Shown here in pieces: positions 34,490-44,704 of a stretch of 64,000 nucleotides of DNA (position 1 is its first letter; the number at the start of each line of letters is the position of its first letter). The DNA is from Pandoraea bronchicola (lineage in GTDB: Bacteria > Pseudomonadota > Gammaproteobacteria > Burkholderiales > Burkholderiaceae): NCBI RefSeq assembly GCF_902459805.1, contig NZ_CABPST010000002.1, forward strand, positions 124,001-188,000, written 5' to 3'. Made by a program: the position numbers and the translations under genes. Under the pieces are notes generated by a model. It was not told the origin of the DNA, made no database searches, and was given only the letters and a program-made list of their open reading frames with translations.

Positions 34490-35758
34490 TCATTGGGCTG
34501 CGGGGGCAGACGCGCCCGCACCGCGATGCCCGCCGTGCCGCGAGGCCGCTGGGGTGTCCGGTGGCTGGCCCGGCGCGGCGGCCGCACTGGCAGCCATCGG
34601 CAACGCGATGTGGGCCCCGTCGCTCAATCGGTCCATCCCGTCGGTGACGACCGTCTCGCCTGCGTTCAATCCCGCCGTGATGACGGTGTGCTTGCCGTCG
34701 CTGGGGCCGATGGTGACTTTGCGCAGTGCGGCGGTCTTCTGCGGGGTAACGACATAGACGAATTCTCCGGGAGCACCGCTTTGCACGGCAGGCGTTGGCG
34801 CGAGTACCACGTGCCGGAGCGTGTCCACGAGCAGCTTCACGTTGACGAACTCTTGCGGGAACAGCACTTCGTCGTCGTTGGCAAAGCGCGCGCGTAATGT
34901 CACGGTGCCAGTGGCCGTCGCCATTTGGTTGCTTACAGCGTAGAGCGCGCCGGTGGCGAGTGGCTCCTTGTTGTCGCTGGAGTACGCCGTCACAGTCAGC
35001 GGCGTGCCGGTACGGAAGCGCTTCATGACATCGGGCAGGGCGTTCTGCGCCACGGTGAATTCGACCGTGGTCGGTTTGATGCTGGTGATGACCGCGATGC
35101 CGGTCGTGCTCGTTGCCGTCACATAATTGCCGGGGTCGACGAGGCGCAACCCGACGCGTCCCGATACCGGCGCGGTGATGCGGCAGTACGTGAGGTCCAG
35201 TTCAAACTGTTTGATATTGGCCTGATCGGCCTGCACGGCCGCTTCGTCCTGCGCGACAGTGAATTGCTGGTCGACGAAGGTTTGCTCGGCAATGGACTTC
35301 TGCTCGTGCAGTTGTGTATAGCGCGCCAGATCGGCTCTGGCCTGCGCGAGTGCCGCGCGGTCCTTGGCCAGTTGGGCCTGCGCCTGTTCCTTGCTGATTT
35401 CGTACTGGCGCGGGTCGATCTGGGCGAGGAACTGGCCCTGCTTGACGTCCTGCCCCTCTTGATAGCCGACCTGCGTGAGATAGCCGCTCAACTGGGGCAG
35501 AACGGTAACGGTCGCCTCGGGCGTTACCGTGCCGAGCGACGTGATCGTCACCGGCATATCGCCATAGACGGCTCGCGCGACCGAAACGATTTGCGGTTGG
35601 GCGCCGCGCTGCGCCGCAGGCCGGTGCATGAGATGCCACGTCACCCACGCCACCAGCGCAAGAAGCACGAAGAGGCCGACCCAAAGCGCGGTGCGACGCC
35701 GCTTCGGCTGCCTGTTCGTCTGCGGCGGCGGTGACGCGGTGCCCGGTGTGTCGTCCAT
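34490..35758 (-). CDS. mdtA: MdtA-like periplasmic adaptor protein
   Basis: 422 residues. A short Pro/Arg-rich cytoplasmic tail precedes a membrane anchor (about 24-44, A-L-W-V-G-L-F-V-L-L-A-L-V-A-W). Then come the lipoyl half-motif L-P-Q-L-S-G-Y-L-T-Q-V, a helical hairpin with Q/A/D heptads, and the second half Y-C-R-I-T-A-P-V-S-G-R-V-G-L-R-L-V-D-P-G-N-Y-V, which is MdtA-specific. First gene of the mdtABC-channel operon. The ATG at 35756-35758 has AGGAGG about 6 nt upstream. 43 nt separate it from mdtB. No BaeSR-type regulator is adjacent. Confidence 0.9.
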   Translation of the reverse strand: MDDTPGTASPPPQTNRQPKRRRTALWVGLFVLLALVAWVTWHLMHRPAAQRGAQPQIVSVARAVYGDMPVTITSLGTVTPEATVTVLPQLSGYLTQVGYQEGQDVKQGQFLAQIDPRQYEISKEQAQAQLAKDRAALAQARADLARYTQLHEQKSIAEQTFVDQQFTVAQDEAAVQADQANIKQFELDLTYCRITAPVSGRVGLRLVDPGNYVTATSTTGIAVITSIKPTTVEFTVAQNALPDVMKRFRTGTPLTVTAYSSDNKEPLATGALYAVSNQMATATGTVTLRARFANDDEVLFPQEFVNVKLLVDTLRHVVLAPTPAVQSGAPGEFVYVVTPQKTAALRKVTIGPSDGKHTVITAGLNAGETVVTDGMDRLSDGAHIALPMAASAAAAPGQPPDTPAASRHGGHRGAGASAPAAQ

Positions 35759-35899
35759 AGCTGCCTCCTGCGCGACGCCTTGCGCCGCACACATCCCGAG
35801 CCGAGGCGCGGGGAATGCCTCCCGGAACGGCCCGGGATGCCACGATTAGCAGTCTAGCGACGAGGGTGCCGGTTTTGGCGCGCTGAACAGGCCCGGGAA

Positions 35900-36053
35900 G
35901 TTACGGCGTGTTACCGGTCTTCAGCCGTGCCGGCGCGGTATTGGGTAGCGTAAATGCCTGTCGCGACGAGGAAAACCGAGGGCGCAGGTACTGGCGGGCA
36001 GGGGCTTGGCGGGCAGGGGGACGAGGGCCGTCCCCCTGTTACATCGTGTTACC
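35900..36053. promoter_or_regulatory. Repeated 16-bp element and hairpin upstream of mdtA
   Basis: GTTACGGCGTGTTACC (35900-35915) and GTTACATCGTGTTACC (36038-36053) match at 14 of 16 positions. Each contains two GTTAC units 10 bp apart, the same face of the helix, as in direct-repeat regulator sites. Between them a 10-bp perfect stem CAGGGGGACG/CGTCCCCCTG (36014-36038, 5-nt loop, no T-run) may end the hydroxylase transcript. The gap 35759-36106 has no supported gene. Confidence 0.45.
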
Positions 36054-36106
36054 CAAGCGTGCGCGGTTCGGTCCGGGCGGGGAGCCCCCGCACGCCTGGG
36101 CGGGGG

Positions 36107-37099
36107 TCAAATTGCCGGACGGCGAGGTGCGAGACGCCGCGCGATGCGCCCGAATGCGCGCACCTGTTGCGCGATCACCCCCAGACCATACCGGCGCGAA
36201 CGGCCTTGCGGTGCCGGGAGCTGGTCGCGAATGCCGGTCGGCTCTACCGCACGGTCCCACGACGCCGTGCGGAACAGCATGTCCCACCACGGGAACAGTA
36301 CGCCGAAGTTGCACCCGTAGCGCGTGCCTTCGTGTCCGTAGCCGATGGCGTGATGGCGGCGGTGAAAGATCGGACTCACGATCAGGCGTTCGAGCACCGG
36401 ACCGAACGGCAGGCGGGCGTTGACGTGCTGCACGCTTTGCAGGAAGTTGCCCACGGCCACAAGCACGACATACTGCGCCGGCTGCACGCCGATGAATAGC
36501 GCAATCGCGGCGAAGAACCCGGCTTGCATGATGTCGTCGAGGAAGTGGTTGCGATCGTCGGACCACAGTGACATCTGCTGTTGGCTGTGATGCACCGCGT
36601 GCAACTCCCACCACACGCCGAAACGATGCTGCCAGCGGTGATACCAATACCCGGCGAAGTCGAGCACGATCAGGTACATCAGGAACGACACCAGCGGCTG
36701 ATCCGTCACGCCCGGGTAGAGGCCATCGAGATCGATGCTTGGCAGCCCGTGAATTACCATCTGACTCTGCAACTCGTTGAAAACCGGTTGCAGTACCACG
36801 AAAAACAGCAGATTCAGAATGCCGAGCTTGGCGATCCACGTGTAGATCACATCTGCGCGAACCTGACGGCGGTCCTGCCACTGCTCGACCGGGCGCAACG
36901 CCTCGAGCGGGCGCAGCAGCGCGTACGTCACACCAATCTGCAAGACACCGATGAGCACCCAATACAGGGCGTCATAGATGTCGTCGTCGTAGCCCATCAG
37001 GTTGAAATGGAACAGCAGGGGCTGCACCACATCCACGTAGATGAGTGTCTGTACGGCAGAGATACCGCTGTCGACGAAGTTGAGGGCTTCCTGAATCAT
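36107..37099 (-). CDS. Membrane di-iron fatty-acid/sterol hydroxylase family protein
   Basis: 330 residues with about five hydrophobic helices. The histidine cluster of the sterol desaturase/fatty-acid hydroxylase superfamily is complete: H-R-W-Q-H (154, 158), H-A-V-H-H (167, 170, 171), N-H-F near 184-186, and F-H-R-R-H-H in the C-terminal half. These eight or so His hold a di-iron centre that hydroxylates or desaturates a lipid chain using O2. The closest well-known members modify sterols, fatty acids or lipid A chains; the substrate here is unknown. It lies 12 nt behind the beta-propeller gene on the same strand, so they are cotranscribed. Confidence 0.85.
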   Translation of the reverse strand: MIQEALNFVDSGISAVQTLIYVDVVQPLLFHFNLMGYDDDIYDALYWVLIGVLQIGVTYALLRPLEALRPVEQWQDRRQVRADVIYTWIAKLGILNLLFFVVLQPVFNELQSQMVIHGLPSIDLDGLYPGVTDQPLVSFLMYLIVLDFAGYWYHRWQHRFGVWWELHAVHHSQQQMSLWSDDRNHFLDDIMQAGFFAAIALFIGVQPAQYVVLVAVGNFLQSVQHVNARLPFGPVLERLIVSPIFHRRHHAIGYGHEGTRYGCNFGVLFPWWDMLFRTASWDRAVEPTGIRDQLPAPQGRSRRYGLGVIAQQVRAFGRIARRLAPRRPAI

Positions 37100-37111
37100 C
37101 TGGTGGCCTTG

Positions 37112-38143
37112 TCAATCCGGATTCGGCGAGAGTACGGGGGCACGGTCGGCAAAGAAGATGCCGTGCGGCGACCGGTTGACGGCAATGCGGTCGACCAGTT
37201 GTCGCGTCGTCAGGTCGATCACGCCGACATGGCGTGCAAACCGGAACGTCACCCAAAGATAGCGCTTGTCGGCGGACAATTCCATATCGTCCGGCCCGGG
37301 CATCAGGCCGGTGATGTCGGCGACCTTGGTCAGCGACTCGTAATCCAGAATGCTGATCGTGCTCTCCACGCGATTGCTCACCGCGATATGACGGCCGTCG
37401 GACAACGAACGGAAGTTGTGCGCCCCGCGCCCCGTCTGGATGCGCTTGATGACTTTCTGGGCGCGCCAGTCGACCACGGCGACGTCGTCTTCGCCGGTCA
37501 TGCCGACCAGCAAGTACTTGTCGCCCGGTGTCATCCACAGGCCCGCAGGCGTTTTGCCGACCGGCATGCGCCATTTGACGGTCTGCGTGGCGAGGTCGAT
37601 GGCCGCCAGTTCGCCCGAATCCTGCAGCGTGACGAATACCGTCTTGCTGTCGGAGGAAAAGGTCATGTGGCTAGGCGTTTTGGCCAGCGGAATGCGCTTG
37701 GCGACCGCAACGTTCTCACCGTCGTAACGATAGACGTCGACCCGGTCCAGACGCAGCGCCGCCGTCACAAACCACTTGCGATCGGGCGAGAAGCCGAGCT
37801 GATACGGATCGTCGATGTCCGCGACCTGGCGTTGCAGCTTGCCGGTGTTCGGATCGAGGAACATCAGGCTGTTCGACACCGAGTTCGCCACGATTAGCGA
37901 ACGCTTGTCGGGCGTAATCATCAGGTGATGCGGCTCCTTGCCCGTCGGCATGGTGCCAACGACCTTATGCGTTGCCTGATCGATGAGCGAAAGCTGAGCG
38001 GCGCCGGAGTCGAGCACGATGACCGTGCCGGCATGGGCTGAGGTGAGCGGGAGAGCCGTGGCGACCAGAGCGGACATCGTCGCAAGGGTGCGAACGCGGC
38101 CGGTCAGCCAGGAAAGCCGGGAGAGCTTGGAAGAAAACACCAT
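37112..38143 (-). CDS. Exported YncE-like beta-propeller (YVTN repeat) protein
   Basis: 343 residues. Residues 1-38 form a long signal sequence ending A-H-A. Seven-bladed propeller repeats of about 42 residues are visible, with recurring P-D-x-R/K-x-L-x-V-x-N and D-x-x-T-x-K-V-V motifs (T-G-K-E-P-H-H-L-M-I-T-P-D-K-R; S-P-D-R-K-W-F-V-T-A; S-S-D-S-K-T-V-F-V-T). Periplasmic, possibly binding or scaffolding. Such proteins often accompany metal, PQQ or lipid enzymes, and its coupling to the membrane hydroxylase suggests a partner role. No catalytic motif is visible. 38144-38300 carries the upstream region. Confidence 0.8.
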   Translation of the reverse strand: MVFSSKLSRLSWLTGRVRTLATMSALVATALPLTSAHAGTVIVLDSGAAQLSLIDQATHKVVGTMPTGKEPHHLMITPDKRSLIVANSVSNSLMFLDPNTGKLQRQVADIDDPYQLGFSPDRKWFVTAALRLDRVDVYRYDGENVAVAKRIPLAKTPSHMTFSSDSKTVFVTLQDSGELAAIDLATQTVKWRMPVGKTPAGLWMTPGDKYLLVGMTGEDDVAVVDWRAQKVIKRIQTGRGAHNFRSLSDGRHIAVSNRVESTISILDYESLTKVADITGLMPGPDDMELSADKRYLWVTFRFARHVGVIDLTTRQLVDRIAVNRSPHGIFFADRAPVLSPNPD

Positions 38144-38300
38144 GAGTGCCTAGGGTGGGGCGAAAAACGGCGACGCATGGCCGGTAAGCCGTACGTCGAT
38201 TCTTTGGTTAAACGCGCCATGTACCCCGTCCGTTGACAGGAAAATGGGACGAATTGGCCATTATGCCGATACGGCTGCCGCGTAATGGTAAGCGAGCGTT

Positions 38301-38870
38301 TCAGACCTGCTCGCCGCCTCCGGCAGCTACGCCATCCCAATGTTCCAGCAGGGCTAGCGCGTCCTGCGTCCAGTCTAGCCACCCCTGTTCATAACGCACG
38401 CCCAGCAAGAGAATGTGCCGTTGCAGTGCGGCCTCGCGCGTCGGCGGTTCGCCCGCCGGAAAGTCGCGGGCTTCGATGGCCCGATAGGCTGCGAGCTTCT
38501 GCGCGTGAAGCGCGGCCCGGCGCCGCAGTTCGGGTTGCAGTCCGAGAGGACCGATGGCGGCGTCGGCGCGCAGCCGGACCATGAGATCGTCGCGAAGGTC
38601 GGAGGGAGCCGTGGGGGTGGCTGCCCAGGCGAGCAGTTCGTCGCGACCGGCGTCGAGCACACGGTAGACACGTTTGCGCGTGCGCCCCCCGTCAGGGGCC
38701 GCCATGGAGTCGATCCAGCCGGCCGCCTCCATGCGCGCCAACTCGCGGTAGATCTGTTGATGGGTGGCGTGCCAGAAGAAGCCGATCGATTTGTCGAAAC
38801 GGCGGGCGAGGTCGTACCCCGAAGAGGATTTCTCCAGCAGCGAGGTCATCAGAGCATGGGCGAGCGGCAT
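38301..38870 (-). CDS. PadR-family transcriptional regulator
   Basis: 189 residues. The N-terminal winged helix (about 1-80) has L-A-H-A-L-M-T-S-L-L-E-K-S-S-S-G-Y-D-L-A-R-R-F, then F-W-H-A-T-H-Q-Q-I-Y-R-E-L-A-R-M-E-A-A-G-W-I, the PadR signature. The C-terminal helical domain (about 95-189) has the PadR C-terminal form involved in dimerisation and ligand response. PadR proteins repress phenolic-acid or drug-response genes. It is transcribed away from the fadH-like gene, with two matching palindromes between, so it probably controls both. The ATG at 38868-38870 fits the family start. Confidence 0.9.
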   Translation of the reverse strand: MPLAHALMTSLLEKSSSGYDLARRFDKSIGFFWHATHQQIYRELARMEAAGWIDSMAAPDGGRTRKRVYRVLDAGRDELLAWAATPTAPSDLRDDLMVRLRADAAIGPLGLQPELRRRAALHAQKLAAYRAIEARDFPAGEPPTREAALQRHILLLGVRYEQGWLDWTQDALALLEHWDGVAAGGGEQV

Positions 38871-38897
38871 GACCGGCAGTGTAGGGACTCTAATTCC

Positions 38898-38967
38898 ACT
38901 ATGCAACCCGTTGCATAGTTCGTTGGGCCCGAATAGAATCGCCACAAACTATGCAACGGGTTGCATA
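38898..38967. promoter_or_regulatory. Two PadR operators between padR and fadH
   Basis: Operator 1 (38898-38919) has perfect 10-bp arms ACTATGCAAC / GTTGCATAGT around CC. Operator 2 (38950-38967) has 8-bp arms TATGCAAC / GTTGCATA around GG. Their centres are exactly 50 bp apart, five helical turns. The ATGCAAC half-site is the type recognised by PadR dimers. They lie in the 186-bp divergent promoter region. Confidence 0.8.
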
Positions 38968-38972
38968 AATAA

Positions 38973-41078
<2,106 letters not shown>

Positions 41079-41289
41079 GAGCGGTGCGCGCTCCGGAAGG
41101 GTGAAACGGTGTGAGACAATGGCACCGCTTCGGCGCGGGTGGCCTGCCGGTGCCGAAGCGAAGCCAAAGCGTGCGTGCCTTGTGCCGGGCACAACGTTTC
41201 CGTAGTGCGCTGCCGATTGCTGCCGTTGCGGCAGTCCCGCTGCGGCTGCCATTGGAGCCTGTACCGTGTGGCCGACGGTGTGATCGTCA

Positions 41290-43065
41290 ATGAAGCACAA
41301 GTTACTTTCGGCCCTTTCGCTCAACGGCCGTCTGCGGTTGCAGAACCTTGCCGTCGTCTCCGTTGTCGTCATCCTTTGCAGCAGCCTGCTCATCTGGGCC
41401 TGGGAAAGTTACCAGCGCGCCAATGATGCGTCTGTCGCGCTCGACGCCCTGCGTGCCACCTTGCTGGCGATGGAGAAGGCGTCTGCCGAGCGCGGACCGG
41501 CCAACGCGGTGCTGGGCGCCGATCTCCCGCTGCCGAACGAGTCCGTCATCGCGCTGCGCAATGCACGCGAGGCGACGAATGCACGATTGCAGGAATTGCT
41601 CTCCGCGCTCTCGGACGACGCATGCGATCCATGTGGCAGTAGTTTGCGCGCGGTCGAGCGCGCGCGTCTCGATCTCGCCGCCGCCAGTGCCAACGTCGAT
41701 CTGCTGGTGCAACGCCCGCGCGAAATGCGCAGTGACGCGGCGGTGCGCGACGCTGTCGATCGCATGGTCCGTGTCATCGCTGATTTCGCCCCGGTGGCGT
41801 CGTCGCGTATCGACGTGATTTCGCGCGGGGTGCCCGACGCGCTGCACTACATCATCCTGGCCCGTCTGGCGGCGGATTTGCGTGAGTACGCAGGCCAACT
41901 CGGCTCAAACTTCACCGCGACACTTACCACCGGCAAGACCCTCAGCGACGCGGATCAGCGCACCATCGAGAGAACGCTCGGTCGTATCGATCAACTGCGC
42001 GAGATGATCGGCTCCCGGATGAACGCGCCCCCGGAACTTGGGCCCGAGATGCTCAACGCCCTGAACCGGCAGTATTTTGCTGCCGGGCTGAATTACGTCG
42101 CGACCGTGCGCACGCTGGCGAGTCAGCCCCGGCCAACCTCGCTTACGACGGCGGAGTTTGCGCATAACTACGTGCCGACGATGCGGGCGATCACCGATTT
42201 TCGCGACGACATGTTCTCGCTGGCGAGGCATCAGGTCGACGCAAAACGCTCGAGCGCGCTCAAAGTGGTGATTTTCATTGCGTTGACCGAGGTGGCGCTG
42301 GTGCTGCTGATCGTCTTCGTGCTGCGCAATTTCCGTCGCAGCGTGGTGCAGCCGCTCGAGGCGGCAACGCGTTTTGTCGACGCGCTCGCTCAAGGCAATC
42401 TCGAGGCTCCCTTGCCTGACGAAGGCACACCGATGCGCCGAGGGCAGGTGCGTGCCTTGTTCGAGGCGTTGCGCGTTTTGAAACAGAATGCCATCGAGTT
42501 GGTGCAGTTGCGTCGCGAACGTACGCGCCTCGCAAGCGAACTGGAGATGAGCACGGATACCGATCCGCTGACGCGCCTGATGAACTGGCGGGCGTTCGAG
42601 CGGCAGGCGCGCGCACTTTGTGCGATGCCGTCGCCGGGGCGTGTGGCATTGATCAAGTTCGACATCGACAATTTCTCGCAGATCAATGCGACCTGGGGGC
42701 ATGCCGTGGGGGACGATGTGTTGCGCCGCGTCGGTACTGTCTGCCTGAATACCTCTCAGCCCGGCGATGTGGTGGCGCGGCTGGGCGCGGACGCCTTCGT
42801 GATTCTCGCCCGCGTGCTCGACGGATCGCGCGCGCAGCAATTCGCGGAACTGCTGCGCGGGCGTATCGAAGCCACGGCGCTGACGTTGCCGCACGGCAAA
42901 GTCCTGCCCCTGACGGCGAGCTTCGGTATTGCCGTCGACAACGCGGTGACGTTCGACGCGAACGGCCTGACGGCCGGTGAGCCGGCTAACATCTCGGCAC
43001 TCCTGAGTCAGGCGGAGCGCCAACTCCACGCCTCGCGGCAGGCGCGGCGTCACGTCATGGAGTAA
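41290..43065 (+). CDS. Membrane GGDEF-family protein with degenerate active site
   Basis: 591 residues. Helix 1 at about 19-38, a periplasmic sensor domain of about 280 residues (helical, 4HB-like), helix 2 at about 326-347, a HAMP-like linker (about 348-400), then a GGDEF domain (about 420-591). The fold hallmarks T-D-P-L-T-R-L-M-N and F-D-I-D-N-F-S-Q-I-N are intact. However, the signature GGDEF is G-A-D-A-F (499-503): the second Gly and the catalytic Glu are lost. It is probably not a diguanylate cyclase; it may bind GTP or c-di-GMP, or act as a sensor scaffold. A 210-bp gap precedes it; 7 bp separate it from the convergent CoA-transferase gene. Confidence 0.85.
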   Translation: MKHKLLSALSLNGRLRLQNLAVVSVVVILCSSLLIWAWESYQRANDASVALDALRATLLAMEKASAERGPANAVLGADLPLPNESVIALRNAREATNARLQELLSALSDDACDPCGSSLRAVERARLDLAAASANVDLLVQRPREMRSDAAVRDAVDRMVRVIADFAPVASSRIDVISRGVPDALHYIILARLAADLREYAGQLGSNFTATLTTGKTLSDADQRTIERTLGRIDQLREMIGSRMNAPPELGPEMLNALNRQYFAAGLNYVATVRTLASQPRPTSLTTAEFAHNYVPTMRAITDFRDDMFSLARHQVDAKRSSALKVVIFIALTEVALVLLIVFVLRNFRRSVVQPLEAATRFVDALAQGNLEAPLPDEGTPMRRGQVRALFEALRVLKQNAIELVQLRRERTRLASELEMSTDTDPLTRLMNWRAFERQARALCAMPSPGRVALIKFDIDNFSQINATWGHAVGDDVLRRVGTVCLNTSQPGDVVARLGADAFVILARVLDGSRAQQFAELLRGRIEATALTLPHGKVLPLTASFGIAVDNAVTFDANGLTAGEPANISALLSQAERQLHASRQARRHVME

Positions 43066-43072
43066 TCAGACG

Positions 43073-44548
43073 TCAAGGCCACCGTGGGGTCGCCGTGCCC
43101 AGCGCCATCGCCGGCAAGGCCCAGTCGACGGGCGCGCCTGCAACCGACATTGGCGCGGCCACCCGCCGCACCGGTCCCCACGACGTATCCTCGATCCGGG
43201 GAGACAGATCTTCCGGCGTCTCTGCCGCGAGCAGCGACGGCGCAGGTTCGGGCGTGCGATGCATCACAAGCAGGCGGGCGGTCCGGGCCAGCGAGGCGCG
43301 CACGGTGCTGCCGACGCGCTGTGACTGGCGAAGGGCAAGCGCGCGAACGGCCGCTGCCGCCATCAGATACCCCGTTGCATAGTCGATGCCTTGCCCCGGC
43401 AATGGCACAGGCCGTTGTGCGCCCGCCGCCCGCATGCCTGCATCGGCAATTCCGGCACTCATCTGCACCAGACTGTCGAAACCGCGCCTTGCCTGCCAGG
43501 GGCCTTGCCAACCGTAGGCATCGAGCGATACGTCGATCAGCATGGGATTGAGTTCGCGACGCCGCGCCGCACCAAGACCGAGATGCTCAAGCGCATCGGG
43601 GCGATACCCATGAATGACGATGTCTGCCTCACGCAGCAGCGTTTCGAGTGTCGCGCGGCCATCAGCCTGCTTCAGGTCGAGGCGCGCGCAACGCTTGCCG
43701 AGAACGACTTCCGGCACCGTGCCGGGTTCGTCCCAGCCGGGGGGATCGATACGCAACACCTGTGCGCCGAACCCCGCCAGAAAGCGTGTCGCCGTTGGCC
43801 CCGCGAGAATGCGTGTGAGATCGAGTACGCGAATGCCGCTGAGCGGACGTTCGCGCATCGGCTTCCAACTGGCGATATCGCGGTTCGCGCCCGCAGCCGG
43901 TCCGATGTCGAACGTTTCCCAGTGCAACAAGGGCTCGCGGGCTACGGCTTCGCCCTGCGGATGAGCGTCCCACTGCGCGAGCGTACGCATGGCTGCGGCA
44001 CATCCCCCCTGAGCCACCACGGCTGTCTCCAGTGCATCTGCCTGCCAGGTGGCGACGACCCGTGCCACGGCGTCGCGATCGGCGTCCACGCCCAGAACCG
44101 ACAGGGCGGCGGCGCGATGATGCGGGGCATTGGTGTGCAGACGAATCCAGCCATCGGCCGCCCGGTAATCGCCCGCAATCGGATCCCACATTGGCGGTGA
44201 CGCCCATCCCTGTGCCCGCAGCGACGTTTGAAACCAGAACGACGCCAGTCGGCGGTCGACATTCACGGCCGGTATTGCCGCGTTATCCGCCAATCCATAT
44301 TCTCCCGCCGGGCCGGCCGCGAGCCCGGCGATGGCGAGCGTCGCACTGGCAATGGACGCCGTGGCGAAATCGGTGTACGGAAAGGCGCACGGTAATGCGC
44401 CATTGCCGCTGATCGTCAGGTTGATAGGGGCGTTGAGGGGCGAGGTGTTGTGCCCGGCGATCGCCAGACGCATCTCGTGCAGGTAAGACGCGACGCAATG
44501 AGACGCCTCGGCGAGCGGCACTACACGCCCTGAAACAGCGGAATGCAT
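43073..44548 (-). CDS. Class III CoA-transferase (CaiB/BaiF), apparently permuted domain order
   Basis: 491 residues, against about 400 for typical family members. The canonical N-terminal Rossmann start, P-L-S-G-I-R-V-L-D-L-T-R-I-L-A-G-P, appears only at residues 235-251. The likely catalytic Asp is D389 in G-I-D-Y-A-T-G-Y-L. Residues 1-230 instead resemble the usual C-terminal half (G-D-Y-R-A-A-D-G-W-I-R-L-H-T-N, then L-L-H-W). It therefore looks like a circularly permuted or rearranged CoA-transferase. These enzymes move CoA between carboxylic acids. Divergent from the HTH-citrate synthase gene, which suggests a shared acyl-CoA pathway. No signal peptide. Confidence 0.8.
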   Translation of the reverse strand: MHSAVSGRVVPLAEASHCVASYLHEMRLAIAGHNTSPLNAPINLTISGNGALPCAFPYTDFATASIASATLAIAGLAAGPAGEYGLADNAAIPAVNVDRRLASFWFQTSLRAQGWASPPMWDPIAGDYRAADGWIRLHTNAPHHRAAALSVLGVDADRDAVARVVATWQADALETAVVAQGGCAAAMRTLAQWDAHPQGEAVAREPLLHWETFDIGPAAGANRDIASWKPMRERPLSGIRVLDLTRILAGPTATRFLAGFGAQVLRIDPPGWDEPGTVPEVVLGKRCARLDLKQADGRATLETLLREADIVIHGYRPDALEHLGLGAARRRELNPMLIDVSLDAYGWQGPWQARRGFDSLVQMSAGIADAGMRAAGAQRPVPLPGQGIDYATGYLMAAAAVRALALRQSQRVGSTVRASLARTARLLVMHRTPEPAPSLLAAETPEDLSPRIEDTSWGPVRRVAAPMSVAGAPVDWALPAMALGTATPRWP

Positions 44549-44704
44549 AGGAAGTCCTTGAGCGATTCGATACGTGGCATCGCAATGAGTCGCGATGCGA
44601 AACTGCCGGCGCCTTGAAGCTTATGCCGATGGATTTTATTGTCAATATTGATTAACTTAATCAATCTGTTGGCTCATTTCCCTTCGACACGCGCCGCGAA
44701 AACG

